Position numbers and translations under genes: made by a program
Notes under the pieces: model-generated
What the model was told of the DNA's origin: nothing
Databases searched by the model: none
What the model saw: the letters and a program-made list of their open reading frames with translations, nothing else
Shown: positions 34,458-44,880 of the stretch, piece by piece
Position numbering within the stretch: position 1 is the stretch's first letter
Layout of the letters: each line of letters opens with the position of its first letter
Assembly: GCA_913063155.1 (NCBI GenBank)
Contig: CAJXYU010000002.1
Coordinates: 605,910 to 669,909, forward strand
Source: an uncultured Desulfovibrio sp.
Lineage (GTDB): Bacteria; Desulfobacterota; Desulfovibrionia; Desulfovibrionales; Desulfovibrionaceae
Reading direction: 5' to 3'
Length of the DNA: 64,000 nt

Positions 34458-35873
34458 TTATGCTTCTTCGCCTGCGGGTTCCATTTCAAGGTCTTCCACG
34501 TCTTCCACGTCTTCCACGTCCTTGGCCAGCACCAGGTTGGCGATGATGGCGGCGAAACCGCCGGTGGTGATGGCCGAGGAAAGGACGGTCTGGGCGAACT
34601 TGGGAAGATGCTTCAGAATATCCGGTGCAAAGGTCACCCCCAGGCCCGCTCCGAAGGCGATGGCCATGATGAGCATGGCTCGGCGGGTGATGGCCTGGGA
34701 GGCTATGATCTTGATGCCCGCCGCAGCCACCGAGCCGAACAGGATCAGGGTTGCGCCGCCGAGGACCGGTTTGGGAATCAGGGAGAATATTCCGCCCACG
34801 ACGGGGAAGATTCCCACCAGTGCCAGGAGACCGGCGATGTAGAAGCCGACGTATCGGCTGGCGACGCCGGTAAGTTGGATGACGCCGTTGTTCTGGCTGA
34901 AGGTGGTGTTGGGGAATGTGTTGAACACGGCGGCAAGGGCGGAGTTGAAACCGTCCGCAAGCACACCGCCGGAAATGGTCTTGATGTATTGCTCACCTTT
35001 GACCGGCTGGTTGGAGAGCATTGCCGTTGCGGTCAGGTCGCCGATGGATTCGACGATGGTGATGATGTACAGGAAGCCCATGAGCACGAAACCGCCCCAA
35101 TCGAAACCGATGCCGTACTTGAAAGGTACCGGGATGGAAACGAGGTTCAGCTCTCCGACTTTGGAAAAGTCCACCAGGCCCATGCAGGCGGCCACGATGT
35201 AGCCGACCACCAGGCCGATGGCCACGGAGCTGATGCGTACGAAGGGGCTTTTGCTGCGGTTCATGACGATGATCAGCAGCAGAACCAGCAGTCCCAGTCC
35301 CAGGTTCTGCAGGGAGCCGAAGGTGCCGTTGCCCATGGCCGCAAAGCCGCCGCCGAAGTCGACGATGCCGACCTTGATGAGGGAAAGCCCGATCATGGTC
35401 ACGACGATGCCGCTGACCAGGGGAGGGAATACTTTGCGCAGCACGGGCAGGAAGCGGCTGCAGGTCATTTGGATGAGCGAACCGACCAGCGCCACGCCGC
35501 AAATGGTGGCCACGGCGTTCTCGGGGGAACCGCCCTTGTTGATGACGCCCATGCCGATGGAGATGATGGTGCTCAGAAAGGCGAAGCTGGTGCCTTGGAT
35601 ACTGAGCATTCCCGAGCCGAGGGGCCCGATTTTCTTGGCTTGGATGAACGTGGCCACCCCAGATATGAACAGGGCCATGCTGATCATGTATGCGCTCATC
35701 TCCAACGACATGCCCAAGGCGTTGCTGATGAAGATCTGCGGCGTCATGATGCCGATGAACATGGCCAGGAAGTGCTGCAGCGCAGCAAAAAGCGACTCCG
35801 TCACCGGCGGTTTGTCGTTCAACTCGTAGATGAGTTCAAACTCTTTGACTTTACAACTGGACTCCTGACTCAT
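34458..35873 (-). CDS. NCS2-type xanthine/uric acid permease
   Basis: A 471-residue membrane protein of the nucleobase:cation symporter-2 xanthine/urate branch. Motifs are ESLFAALQHFLAMFIGIMTPQIF near 26 (the conserved QH), QGTSFAFLSTI near 94, FPPLVSGIVVTMIGLSLI near 147, and the signature block near 320-330 seen as TFPNTTFSQNNGVIQLTGVASRYVG. It probably imports xanthine or uric acid. The C-terminus carries a tandem DVE repeat and is acidic and cytosolic. The 628-nt gap upstream means it may have its own promoter. Confidence 0.93.
   Translation of the reverse strand: MSQESSCKVKEFELIYELNDKPPVTESLFAALQHFLAMFIGIMTPQIFISNALGMSLEMSAYMISMALFISGVATFIQAKKIGPLGSGMLSIQGTSFAFLSTIISIGMGVINKGGSPENAVATICGVALVGSLIQMTCSRFLPVLRKVFPPLVSGIVVTMIGLSLIKVGIVDFGGGFAAMGNGTFGSLQNLGLGLLVLLLIIVMNRSKSPFVRISSVAIGLVVGYIVAACMGLVDFSKVGELNLVSIPVPFKYGIGFDWGGFVLMGFLYIITIVESIGDLTATAMLSNQPVKGEQYIKTISGGVLADGFNSALAAVFNTFPNTTFSQNNGVIQLTGVASRYVGFYIAGLLALVGIFPVVGGIFSLIPKPVLGGATLILFGSVAAAGIKIIASQAITRRAMLIMAIAFGAGLGVTFAPDILKHLPKFAQTVLSSAITTGGFAAIIANLVLAKDVEDVEDVEDLEMEPAGEEA
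34491..34517. repeat. Three tandem 9-bp units in the permease C-terminus
   Basis: GTCTTCCAC is repeated three times without change, encoding VED-VED-VED on the minus strand. In-frame 9-nt units can expand or contract without breaking the gene. Confidence 0.85.
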
Positions 35874-36501
35874 TGACCTCTCCTCATTCAGATTGGAGGT
35901 TTCCGGCCCAGGCGAATTCCGAGGTTCAAAGGCTCCTGAAGATATGGCGGCTAAGGATCAGCCCCATGCATCCCTCTCGAAGTATGCATGCGGGTGATGG
36001 GCGCCGTATGAATGTGCCCTTTGAAACATCCGGCCGGGCCGGTTCTATAGAAGCGATTCGGGTGTCCCTTCCCGAAACGGACCTTGTTCGTCGGGGTGGC
36101 TCCGACGATGACGGCAAATGAAAGATTCGTTGTGTTTTCCCGGGCACACGCCGTATGCGCAGGACCTGAAAAAGCGGATTCACACTACGCATATTCAGCG
36201 ATATCCACAATGTTTTCCACGTCCTGAAAGGCCCTTGGCGCACGCGCCGGAATATTTTGTCGCCGCGCCTGTTTTGTGACCCGTTTCTTTGTTTTCCGGG
36301 GCTTGGTCCTCGTGTTTTCGAACCGGATTTCGGCCACTGCGCCCGTAATTTCGGTCACCCGTTTTGCCGGTCCGGGCGTTTGAGACATTTTCGCACCCAT
36401 TTTTTTTGTGTCGGGCCGTTTGCAACCTGCTTGCCGAGGTGTTTTCCCCTGGCCTGTTTCAGGCCGTCGTCGCCTCTCATTCGACGGAGCGGGCTTTGGC
36501 C
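35874..36501. other. 628-nt gap between xdhC and the xanthine permease gene
   Basis: I see no convincing gene here. The minus frame 36185-36574 is Arg/Lys/Pro-rich and starts inside xdhC, so it is not credible as a gene. However, its last 14 residues (from QDVENIVDIAEYA) echo the xdhC C-terminus ([13 protein letters not shown]), including the stop position, hinting at a decayed duplicate. No U-rich terminator, -24/-12 promoter or riboswitch pattern was recognised. Confidence 0.5.
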
Positions 36502-36980
<479 letters not shown>

Positions 36981-36981
<1 letters not shown>

Positions 36982-37856
36982 TAGAAAGTACCTCCTGCAC
37001 GTTCAGCGGCCTGACGGGTGACGCGTTGGGCCAGGGTGCGGATGACGTGCAGTCTGAATTCCATGCTCGCGCGCCAGGATGTACGCGGTCTGACGTCCGC
37101 TTCCACGGCCTTGGCGATCTCGGCCAGAGTTTCCTGGGTCAGGGGCTTCCCTTTGGCGACTTCCTCCGCACCTGCACAGCGGATGGGAGTTGGGGCGGAG
37201 ACGGTGTAGGCCAGACGTAATTCGCCGATTTTTTCGCCATTAAGTTTCACGGCGGCGGCGCAGCCGATGGTGGCGATGTCCATGGCCTCGCGCATGGCGT
37301 ACTTGTAGTAGCTGGCGCCGAAACCTTTGTAATTCCCGGGGCGCACCCGGAAGTGTTTGAGCAGGTCGCCCTGTTTCAGGGAAACCCGGCCCGGCCCGGT
37401 ATGGAAGCCGATGATGGACTCCACGCGTTCGCCCTCGGGGCTCTGGATGACCAGATCCACCTCGTGCACCAGGGCCGCGCAGGCGCTGTCGGCGGAAACC
37501 GCGCCGTTGCAGATATTGCCGCCCATGGTGCCCCTGTTGCGAACCTGGGGACCGCCTACGGTGTTCACGGATTCTCCTATGACCGGTACGTGTTTGCGGA
37601 TCACGTCGTGTTCGAGGATTTCCGTGAAGGAGGCCAGGGCGCCGATGAGAACGTTGCCTTCCTCGTCCATCCTGATTTCGCGCAGCTCATCCAGCTTGTT
37701 GATGTCCACGAGGTTGCGGTAGTCGCCGTGCCCTTCGTGGAGGCGGATCAGCACGTCCGTGCCTCCCGCAATGACTTGGGACGTCTCGTCTTCGGCCAGG
37801 GCCCGGACAGCGTCCTCGATGCTCGTGGCCATATGGTGTTTTTCAATCGGAAACAT
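36981..37856 (-). CDS. xdhB: Xanthine dehydrogenase FAD subunit
   Basis: A 291-residue FAD-binding subunit of the CoxM/XdhB family. FAD motifs are [16 protein letters not shown] near 38, [28 protein letters not shown] near 102-125 (the double TxGG block), and a C-terminal [24 protein letters not shown] near 218. It transfers electrons from the Fe-S subunit to NAD+ or another acceptor. It lies 12 nt after xdhA. Confidence 0.95.
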
Positions 37857-37868
37857 TTCCGTGCTCCT

Positions 37869-40151
37869 CTATATGATTCCGGCTTGGCTGAAGTGGCGGA
37901 ACAGAACCTTCGGGGTCATGGGCGCCTCGTTCACGGCCACGCCGGTGGCGTCCAGAATGGCGTTGCGGATGGCTGGGGCCGGGGAGATGATGGGCGGTTC
38001 GCCCAGAGATTTGTGTCCGTAAGCACTGGTGGGCTCGACGGTTTCCACGAATGCGCACTCCAGATTCGGGATGTCCACAAACGTGGGGATCTTGTAGTCC
38101 AGCAGGTTGCTGTTGTGGACCCAGCCGGACTTGGGGTCGATGAGCAGTTCTTCGAACAGGGCCATGCCCACAGCCATGCCCATGCCGCCGTGCACCTGCC
38201 CCTCGGCCAGGAGCGGGTGAATGATCACGCCTGCGTCATGTACGTTGATGATCTGGTTGATCTTCACCTTGCACATGGGGACGTCCACTTCCAGGTCCAC
38301 GAAGGTGCAGCCGTAGGACGGCGCGTTGGTGCGGGTCTTGTGGGAGACGTCCGCAGTGAGCTGCCCGCCGCGTTGCTTGTGGTAGTATGCGTCGATGGCC
38401 ACTTCGGCCAGATCGAGCACAACGCGTTCCGGCCGGTTCTGGTTCACGATCTTGCCGCCGGCAATGGTCATGCCTTCGGCGGCCTTGCCGGTCATCTCCC
38501 GAACGTGTCCCAGGATTTTTCTTTTCAATTCCAAAGCGGCCTTCCTGATGGCCGGAGCCACCACGTAGGACTGGCGGGATGCATATGCGCCGGTGTCGAA
38601 CGGGCTCACATCGGTGTCCTGCGTGGAAACCACGTGGATCTTGTCGTAATCCACGCCCAGGGTTTCGGCGGCCATCTGGGCGAAAGCCGTATCGGAACCC
38701 TGCCCGATTTCGGTCGCTCCCAGCTGCATGTGCACGGAGCCGTCTTGGTTCAGGATCAGGCGGCAGCCCGCAATTTCCACACAGACCGGGTAGGTGCCGG
38801 AGCCGTAGCTGAAGCAGGCCACGCCCAGACCTCGGCGCACGTCACCTGTCTGGTCTGCGTATTGTTTCCTTTTTTCGTCCCAGCCGATCATTTTTCGGCC
38901 TTTTTCCAGGCACTCGCAGATGCCTGCGCTGCTGATCTTTTTCTGGCTGAGCGGATTCACGTCCTGCTCTCGGGCGACGTTCCTGATGCGGAAGTCCACG
39001 GAGTCCATGCCGATGGCCCGGGCCGCGTCTTCCATGGCGGACTCGATGGCAAAGATGACCTGCGGGGAACCGTAGGCGCGCATGGCTCCTGCCGAAGGGA
39101 TGTTTGCGTAGTGGGTCAGGGCGCTGTATTTGACCACGTTGCGGGGGTAGAGATTCACGGACTTGGCCCCGCCCGCCGACGGGATGGAGTGCCCGTGGGA
39201 AGCGTATGCACCGGTGTTGGAGACCAGATCCAGGTCGATGCCCTTGAGCGCGCCGTCCCGGGTCGCACCGATGCGGCAGCGGGATTTGGTGGAGTGGCGG
39301 GTGCGGGTGCTGACCAGACACTCCTCACGGTTCAGTTCCAGTTTCACGGGCGCGCCGTCCATTTTCATGGTCAGGAAGGCGGCCATGGGCTCCAGAACCA
39401 CGTCCTGCTTGTTGCCGAACCCGCCGCCGATATAAGGTTTGATCACGCGGACCCGGCCCCAGGAGATGCCCAGGGCCTCACCCACGATGCGGCGGCAGAT
39501 GTGCGGGATCTGGGTGGAGGAGACCACCACGATGTGCTCATGGTCGTCCATGTAGGCATAGGCCGTGTGGTTTTCCATGTGGCAGTGCTGGACCACGGGA
39601 GTCTTGAATTCGCCTTCGACCACCACGTCCGATTCGGACAAGGCCTGGTCCAGGTTTCCGCCCACTTCGAAGGAATGGGACTTGATGACGTTGCCGCCTG
39701 CGTGGATTTTCGGGGCGTCGTGGGCCAGCGCGGCCTCATGAGTGACGCAGACCGGAAACTCCTCGTACTCCACCTTGACCTTGCGCGCAGCCTCTTCCGC
39801 GGTCAATGGGTCGCGGGCCACCACAATGGCCACTTCGTCGCCGTGATAGCGAACGTGTTTTGTCAGCAGCTTGCGGTCCGCCACGTCCTGGTGGTCGACT
39901 TCCAGGGAAAAGGGGTGCCCGGCGGTGGCGTAGACGATGTCGGGTACGTCCTCGTAAGTGAATACGGCTTCAACGCCCGGAAGCGCCAGGGCCTCCTTCG
40001 CGTCCAGGCTTTTGACGATACCGTGCCCGACGGGACTGCGCACGTACTTGGCATGGAGCATGCCGGGCATGATGAAGTCGTCGGTATAGCGGGCCTTTCC
40101 CGTGACTTTGGCCACAGCGTCCTTGCGGACGGGGGACTTGCCTACGGCCAT
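37869..40151 (-). CDS. xdhA: Xanthine dehydrogenase molybdenum subunit
   Basis: A 760-residue molybdenum hydroxylase large subunit (E. coli XdhA is 752). Blocks are KVTGKARYTDDFIMPGMLHAK near 14, IKPYIGGGFGNKQD near 236 (FGGGFG-type pterin contact), PSAGAMRAYGSPQ near 343 and QLGATEIGQGSDT near 477. The C-terminal YGHKSLGEPPIISPAPAIRNAI near 710 holds the catalytic glutamate. Length fits a separate Mo subunit, with xdhB and xdhC downstream. Substrate may be xanthine, hypoxanthine or another heterocycle. ATG 40151 is used (GAGGAAG upstream); the frame above it runs into yqeB antisense. Confidence 0.95.
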   Translation of the reverse strand: MAVGKSPVRKDAVAKVTGKARYTDDFIMPGMLHAKYVRSPVGHGIVKSLDAKEALALPGVEAVFTYEDVPDIVYATAGHPFSLEVDHQDVADRKLLTKHVRYHGDEVAIVVARDPLTAEEAARKVKVEYEEFPVCVTHEAALAHDAPKIHAGGNVIKSHSFEVGGNLDQALSESDVVVEGEFKTPVVQHCHMENHTAYAYMDDHEHIVVVSSTQIPHICRRIVGEALGISWGRVRVIKPYIGGGFGNKQDVVLEPMAAFLTMKMDGAPVKLELNREECLVSTRTRHSTKSRCRIGATRDGALKGIDLDLVSNTGAYASHGHSIPSAGGAKSVNLYPRNVVKYSALTHYANIPSAGAMRAYGSPQVIFAIESAMEDAARAIGMDSVDFRIRNVAREQDVNPLSQKKISSAGICECLEKGRKMIGWDEKRKQYADQTGDVRRGLGVACFSYGSGTYPVCVEIAGCRLILNQDGSVHMQLGATEIGQGSDTAFAQMAAETLGVDYDKIHVVSTQDTDVSPFDTGAYASRQSYVVAPAIRKAALELKRKILGHVREMTGKAAEGMTIAGGKIVNQNRPERVVLDLAEVAIDAYYHKQRGGQLTADVSHKTRTNAPSYGCTFVDLEVDVPMCKVKINQIINVHDAGVIIHPLLAEGQVHGGMGMAVGMALFEELLIDPKSGWVHNSNLLDYKIPTFVDIPNLECAFVETVEPTSAYGHKSLGEPPIISPAPAIRNAILDATGVAVNEAPMTPKVLFRHFSQAGII

Positions 40152-40162
40152 ATTGCACTTCC

Positions 40163-40990
40163 TCAATATGCTTGTCGCGCCTGGGCGCGGTTGTACCTCT
40201 CCAACACGGCCTCCAACACGCCGCCGCCGATGGCGATGGCTTTGTCGGACGCCGTATCGCAAAATTCCACTTGGTCGCGGGGGTCGATGTCCCCGAGCTT
40301 CAATCCCTTGGGGGCGGGAGTGCCGGTGCGCAACAGCCCGCGCAGTACGCCGGACACGGCAGCTTTGACCGGCTCTCCGTCCACGGCGCCCACGGCATCG
40401 CCCTTGGAGACTCGGTCGCCAATGTCATGCCCGGTCTTGAACACGCCTTTCACCGGTGCGCGCAGGAGCCGTTCAATGGCGTAGCCGCCTATGGTGCCAG
40501 GCACCTTGGTGTTGGGCAGGGCCGCACCATTTCGGATGACCCGGCCCAGGTGATGCCCCCGACAGGTCTCGATGACGTAGTGCGCATCCTCTCCTGCGTT
40601 GAAGCCGGGACCGAGGGCTATGACCAGCGGCGCGTCGTTCATGGTGGTGCCCAGGTTGCGCTTGGCCATGATGGCGTCCACGACGACATCCGGCTTTACA
40701 CTCCTGATGGTCTTTCCATGGGGATCCACCACGATGGGCAGTTCCCCCCTGGACCAACTTTCCTTGATCCGTGATGCGTCCACCTTTCGGGCCGTTACGC
40801 CTTCCACGGTGTTTTCCCCCAACCACACCGCCTCGGAAAAGGCCACGCGGCGGCGGACAGCCAGAGGATGTTCGACCTCGAGCATGATGATGCGACGGAA
40901 CCCCGAACGGTACAGCCGGAGAGCCACGCCGGTGGCAAGGTCTCCCGCGCTGCGGATTATGAAGGTCAGTTGCGTCATGTCGGTCATCAT
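40163..40990 (-). CDS. yqeB: Selenium-dependent molybdenum hydroxylase system protein YqeB
   Basis: A 275-residue protein of the EF2563/YqeB family. It begins with IIRSAGDLATGVALRLYRSGFRRIIMLEVEHPLAVRRRVAFSEAV, continues with VDPHGKTIRSVKPDVVVDAIMAKRN near 90 and ALGPGFNAGEDAHYVIETCRGHHLGRVI near 125, and ends in a biotinyl-lipoyl-like barrel (GHDIGDRVSKGDAVGAVDGEPVKA). Members co-occur with selenium-dependent hydroxylases and YqeC and are predicted to act in selenium cofactor use. The ATG at 40990 follows AAAGGAA; a second ATG is adjacent. Confidence 0.93.
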   Translation of the reverse strand: MMTDMTQLTFIIRSAGDLATGVALRLYRSGFRRIIMLEVEHPLAVRRRVAFSEAVWLGENTVEGVTARKVDASRIKESWSRGELPIVVDPHGKTIRSVKPDVVVDAIMAKRNLGTTMNDAPLVIALGPGFNAGEDAHYVIETCRGHHLGRVIRNGAALPNTKVPGTIGGYAIERLLRAPVKGVFKTGHDIGDRVSKGDAVGAVDGEPVKAAVSGVLRGLLRTGTPAPKGLKLGDIDPRDQVEFCDTASDKAIAIGGGVLEAVLERYNRAQARQAY

Positions 40991-41151
40991 CAGTTCCTTT
41001 CCGGGCCGCTCCGCGGCATTGCCGGGTGCGCCGCCTTACCCAACACATTTGGGGCATACTCGTCAAATGGGGAAGCCGTCATGCCCGTTGAAGATATTTT
41101 CACTCGGCTCCCCGCAGTCTGTCTTGCCAGTCCCACCTTCCCGGGCAATCC

Positions 41152-44025
41152 TTATATGGTCCCCAGCGCCTTGAGGATGCGCTCCGGGGTGAACGGCCAT
41201 TGGCGGATCCAGACACCGGTGGCGTCGTGGATGGCGGCGGCCAGGGCCGGGGACGCTCCATTGGTCGCGATTTCGGACACGGATTTTGCGCCGTACGGAC
41301 CGTACGGATCATCGGTAAAGATGAACTCGGCCCGGAAGTCTTCGGGTTTGTCCAGAATTGCGGGCGGGCAGTATTCGTGCATGCTCGGGTTCACGAGGGC
41401 GCCCTTTTCGTCCAGGATCATCTCTTCCCACAAGGAATGACCGATGGACTTGAGCGCGCCACCCAGGATCTGACCTTCGGCCAGCTCCGGGTTGACCGGG
41501 GTGCCGCAGTCCTGCAGGGCATAATACTTTTGCACCTTGACCTCGCCGGTGCGCGTATTGACCGTCACCTGGGCGAAGTGCGCCCCATAGGGAATGGCGT
41601 GGTGCTCGGTGACGAAGCAGCCCTTGCCGCTGAGGGGGCCGGGTCCTTCACCGGACTCGCAGTGATGGGCGATTTTGGTCAGGGGCAACTCTTCCTTGCC
41701 GCCGGTGACCACGCCCGGATAATCAATGTCCAGATCCTCCGGTTCGACGCCCAGCATTTTCGCGGCTGTTTCGAGGATGTTTTTTCGCAGGTCCTGGGCG
41801 GCCAGCAGTGCGGCGCTTCCGGAGAAATAGGTGCCGCTGGAGGCGTACGCGCCGGTGTCGAAGGGCGTCATGTCGGTGTCGCCGGAGATCACGGTGACGT
41901 TTTCCAGGGGCACGTTCAGGGCTTCGGCTGCCATTTTGGCCATGACCGTGTCTAGGCCGGTGCCGATGTCCGCGCCGCCCTGTTGCACGAGGATGGTGCC
42001 ATCGGAACAGAGATTGACGCGGCCGTTGGCCTGGTCCAGTCCCGGCAGGCCGGACCCCTGCTGGATGATGGCGAATCCTTTGCCTATTTTTACGTCCGGG
42101 TCGCTGCTCTCCCCCTTCTCGTCGAGCTTGAGCAGCTCATTTCCGCGTTTGAGTGCCCCTTCCAGACCGCAGCTTTTGATGTCTGCGGCGACGCCTTCGC
42201 GGCCTTCACCAAGGATGCGCATGAGCTCCAGACGGCTGCCTTCGCGCACGCGGTTCCTTTCGATGATTTCCATGTGTGGCACGCCCAGTTCCCGGGCCAG
42301 TTCGGCAACCGCCAATTGCAGTCCGAAGGATCCCTGGGGAGCGCCATACCCCTGGTATGCTCCTGTGGGCGGGATGTTGGAGTAGTAAACCGTGACTGAG
42401 AATGCCACGTTGTCGCACAGGAACAGGGGCAGGGACTTGGAACAGGCGTTCATGGGCACGGTCAGGCAGTGGTTTCCGAACGGGCCGGTGTTGGCCTTGT
42501 TGTGCATTTCCACGGCTGTGAGGGTGCCGTCCTTCCTGGCGCCCAGCTTCACGGTCACCCGCATGGGGTGGCGACTGGAACATGCGAGGAACTCTTCCTC
42601 GCGGGTGTAGTGAGAGTACACGGGTCTGCCGGTTTTGAGGGTGGCGTAGGCGCAGACGTCCTCCAGGAGGATGTCCTGCTTTGAGCCGTAGCCGCCGCCC
42701 ACGCGTTCCTTGATCACGCGTACGCGGTTCTGGGGCAGGCCGAGCACCTTGGCCACAAGGCGGCGGACATGCCAGGGGACTTGGGTGGCGCTGTGGACCA
42801 CCACGCGGCCCGCGTCCATGCGGGTATAGACCACATGGGTTTCTGGCGGAGTACAGTGGATCTGGCAGCTGTCGTAGGTGCGCTCGATGATTACGTCCGC
42901 TTCGGCGAAGCCCTTTTCCATGTCCCCGATGCCGCCGGAGATGCTGGCCGCGATGTTTTTGCGTGTATTAGCACCGATGGGGAACTGGTAGGTGACCGTA
43001 CCGTCGCGTGGATCGGCATCGCGGTTCAGTTCGTCCAGGTTCTCGGGTGCGCCGACCACATATTCCATGGGACCGGCCTGCACCAGCGGTGCGTCCTCGC
43101 GCTCGGCATCGTCGATGGACAGCACGGGGGCGAGCACGTCGTACTCGACCTTGATTCTGGCGAGCGCCTCCCGGGCGGCTTCCTCAGTCTCGGCCACGAC
43201 CGCGGCAACTCGGTCGCCCACATGGCGGACTTTTTTGTCGAACATGCGGCGGTCGTAGGGAGAGGGTTCGGGAAAGCCCTGGCCCGCCTGGGTGAAGCTC
43301 TCATTCGGGCAGTTTTCATGGGTGACGATCATGTGTACGCCGGGAACCTTTTCGGCCTCGGACGTATCGATGGAGGTAATGTAGGCGTGGGCATGGGGGC
43401 TGCGCAGCATTCGCACCATGAGCGCATCAGGTGCGACGCGGTCCTCCACGTAGGCGCGCTGGCCGGCGGCCAGCCACGGGCCGTCGATCTTGGGAACCGG
43501 GGTGCCCACCACGCGGAGGTCGTCACGGAAGCTGGGAGCCACGTCGTCGTATTTCCCGCCCTGTACCATGGCTTTGTAGATTTCCACGGCCTTGTAATAG
43601 GGCTCGTATCCGCAGTCCCGGACGAACAGCCCTGACAAGGCGTCGGTAATTTCCTCCCGGGAGGGAGCGGCGTTGCGGCTCAGCAGTTCGTGCAGCAGCA
43701 GGGCTGCGGCCGGGGCATTGTAACCATCCTGCACCGCACCTGCCGCGATGAGGGCCTGCTGGAGCCTGCCGGGTCTGATCATGTCCCGGTTGAGGGATTC
43801 TATGGTGCGTATATCCCTGCCGTCCAGTTGGGCGGCCATGAGGCGTTGGGCCGACCTGGGCGAACCGTCCACCAGGATGACGTCGTTGCCGATGAAGCCG
43901 GTCCCGTCGTCGCCGTTGCGCACCGATGGGATGTGCATTGTCTGTTGAAGGAAGACTTGGGCGTTCATGCCCGGGACGATTTCCGCTTCGCGGGAGACAC
44001 CGTTCAGGGTAAAAATGATTTTCAT
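41152..44025 (-). CDS. xdhD: XdhD-type molybdenum hydroxylase with degenerate 2Fe-2S domain
   Basis: A 957-residue protein, essentially the same length as E. coli XdhD (956). The N-terminal ~160 residues keep the fold of a [2Fe-2S] subunit (MKIIFTLNGVSREAEIVPG; ALSGLFVRDCGYEPYYKAVE) but have lost nearly all cluster cysteines; only one is left in the second half. The Mo domain follows: VRVIKERVGGGYGSKQDILLE near 423, ANTGPFGNHCLTVP near 495, QGYGAPQGSFGLQ near 540, GGADIGTGLDTVMAKM near 683 and YGPYGAKSVSEIATNG near 914 with the catalytic glutamate. Electrons must reach a separate carrier, perhaps YgfM/YgfK. The exact substrate is open. Confidence 0.94.
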   Translation of the reverse strand: MKIIFTLNGVSREAEIVPGMNAQVFLQQTMHIPSVRNGDDGTGFIGNDVILVDGSPRSAQRLMAAQLDGRDIRTIESLNRDMIRPGRLQQALIAAGAVQDGYNAPAAALLLHELLSRNAAPSREEITDALSGLFVRDCGYEPYYKAVEIYKAMVQGGKYDDVAPSFRDDLRVVGTPVPKIDGPWLAAGQRAYVEDRVAPDALMVRMLRSPHAHAYITSIDTSEAEKVPGVHMIVTHENCPNESFTQAGQGFPEPSPYDRRMFDKKVRHVGDRVAAVVAETEEAAREALARIKVEYDVLAPVLSIDDAEREDAPLVQAGPMEYVVGAPENLDELNRDADPRDGTVTYQFPIGANTRKNIAASISGGIGDMEKGFAEADVIIERTYDSCQIHCTPPETHVVYTRMDAGRVVVHSATQVPWHVRRLVAKVLGLPQNRVRVIKERVGGGYGSKQDILLEDVCAYATLKTGRPVYSHYTREEEFLACSSRHPMRVTVKLGARKDGTLTAVEMHNKANTGPFGNHCLTVPMNACSKSLPLFLCDNVAFSVTVYYSNIPPTGAYQGYGAPQGSFGLQLAVAELARELGVPHMEIIERNRVREGSRLELMRILGEGREGVAADIKSCGLEGALKRGNELLKLDEKGESSDPDVKIGKGFAIIQQGSGLPGLDQANGRVNLCSDGTILVQQGGADIGTGLDTVMAKMAAEALNVPLENVTVISGDTDMTPFDTGAYASSGTYFSGSAALLAAQDLRKNILETAAKMLGVEPEDLDIDYPGVVTGGKEELPLTKIAHHCESGEGPGPLSGKGCFVTEHHAIPYGAHFAQVTVNTRTGEVKVQKYYALQDCGTPVNPELAEGQILGGALKSIGHSLWEEMILDEKGALVNPSMHEYCPPAILDKPEDFRAEFIFTDDPYGPYGAKSVSEIATNGASPALAAAIHDATGVWIRQWPFTPERILKALGTI

Positions 44026-44037
44026 GGCGGGTCCCTC

Positions 44038-44811
44038 CTACAGGCAGGCTATGGCGCAGTCGGCGACAGCCACACCACACAAATGTTTGAGGAATTCCAC
44101 GGAGCCGAGCCAATGTGTTCCGAAAGGGGCGGCCTCGGCCGCGGTCCTTTCAATGGTTTCGACATCGGCATGGGGAAGCATGGTCTCCACTGCGGTCAGG
44201 CGGGTCAGCCCCATGCCGGCGCCACTCACGACCACGACCGGAGCGGCATCGCCGTCGCGGGAAAGGCCTACGGCGGCATTGAGCAGCAGGGGGCCCCGTG
44301 CGGAGCGGGTCTGGCGGAACAGGCCGCAACATCGGTGGTTGTCTCTGGGGACGGTGATGGACAGGAGCAGGTCGTCACAGTCCCCCAACACATAGTCGGA
44401 CACGGACATGTCCCCGCTTTCGGCGGTCTGGGCCGTGGCGTTCATGGCCATGAGCGCGGCGGCGGTGAAGCTGTCCTCGCGGCGGGAGGCGATATCTCCG
44501 CCAATGGTGATCTGGGTTCGGAAATGACGGGCCGGCTGGAATCCGGCGGCCTGTCTGATGACAGGAGGCAGGTCGCGGTTGTCCACAATCCGTTGCAGGG
44601 TCGCACAGGCTCCGATGATGACGTCGTCCTTGCCGATGCCGATCTCGGAGAGTCCTACCTTTTCAAGGGAAACGGCATCTACATATGTTTCCTTGTTTTT
44701 CGGGCTATTGATGAAGAAGCCGCCAGCCAGGAAGCAGGCGGAATTGCCCTTTTCCCTTCTGATGGCGACAGCTTCCTCGACGCTTTCCGGTCGGTGGAAT
44801 CCCTGTATCAT
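44038..44811 (-). CDS. ygfM: FAD-binding subunit of molybdenum hydroxylase (YgfM)
   Basis: A 257-residue FAD-binding protein of the XdhB/CoxM family, E. coli YgfM length. FAD blocks are ACFLAGGFFINSPKN near 25 (weaker than the usual GGTD motif) and ARHFRTQITIGGDIASRRED near 92. The first block lacks the TD seen in XdhB. It lies between ygfK and xdhD, as an electron link in the proposed YgfK-YgfM-XdhD complex. GGAGGAG precedes the ATG. Confidence 0.92.
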   Translation of the reverse strand: MIQGFHRPESVEEAVAIRREKGNSACFLAGGFFINSPKNKETYVDAVSLEKVGLSEIGIGKDDVIIGACATLQRIVDNRDLPPVIRQAAGFQPARHFRTQITIGGDIASRREDSFTAAALMAMNATAQTAESGDMSVSDYVLGDCDDLLLSITVPRDNHRCCGLFRQTRSARGPLLLNAAVGLSRDGDAAPVVVVSGAGMGLTRLTAVETMLPHADVETIERTAAEAAPFGTHWLGSVEFLKHLCGVAVADCAIACL

Positions 44812-44880
44812 TACTTTGCTCCTCCAATGCAGAGGTTGTTTTAAAGCCGTCCTTGAAACACGGACAACTGTCCGGACCGG

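Noticed and set aside
34449..35876. A 475-codon plus-strand frame rich in His, Asp and Gly
   Set aside because: It mirrors the xanthine permease gene exactly and contains no motif.
37353..40484. A 1043-codon open frame on the plus strand
   Set aside because: It is the antisense of xdhA-yqeB. High GC keeps the opposite frame open; composition is His/Gly/Val-rich without family motifs, whereas the minus strand has clear ones.
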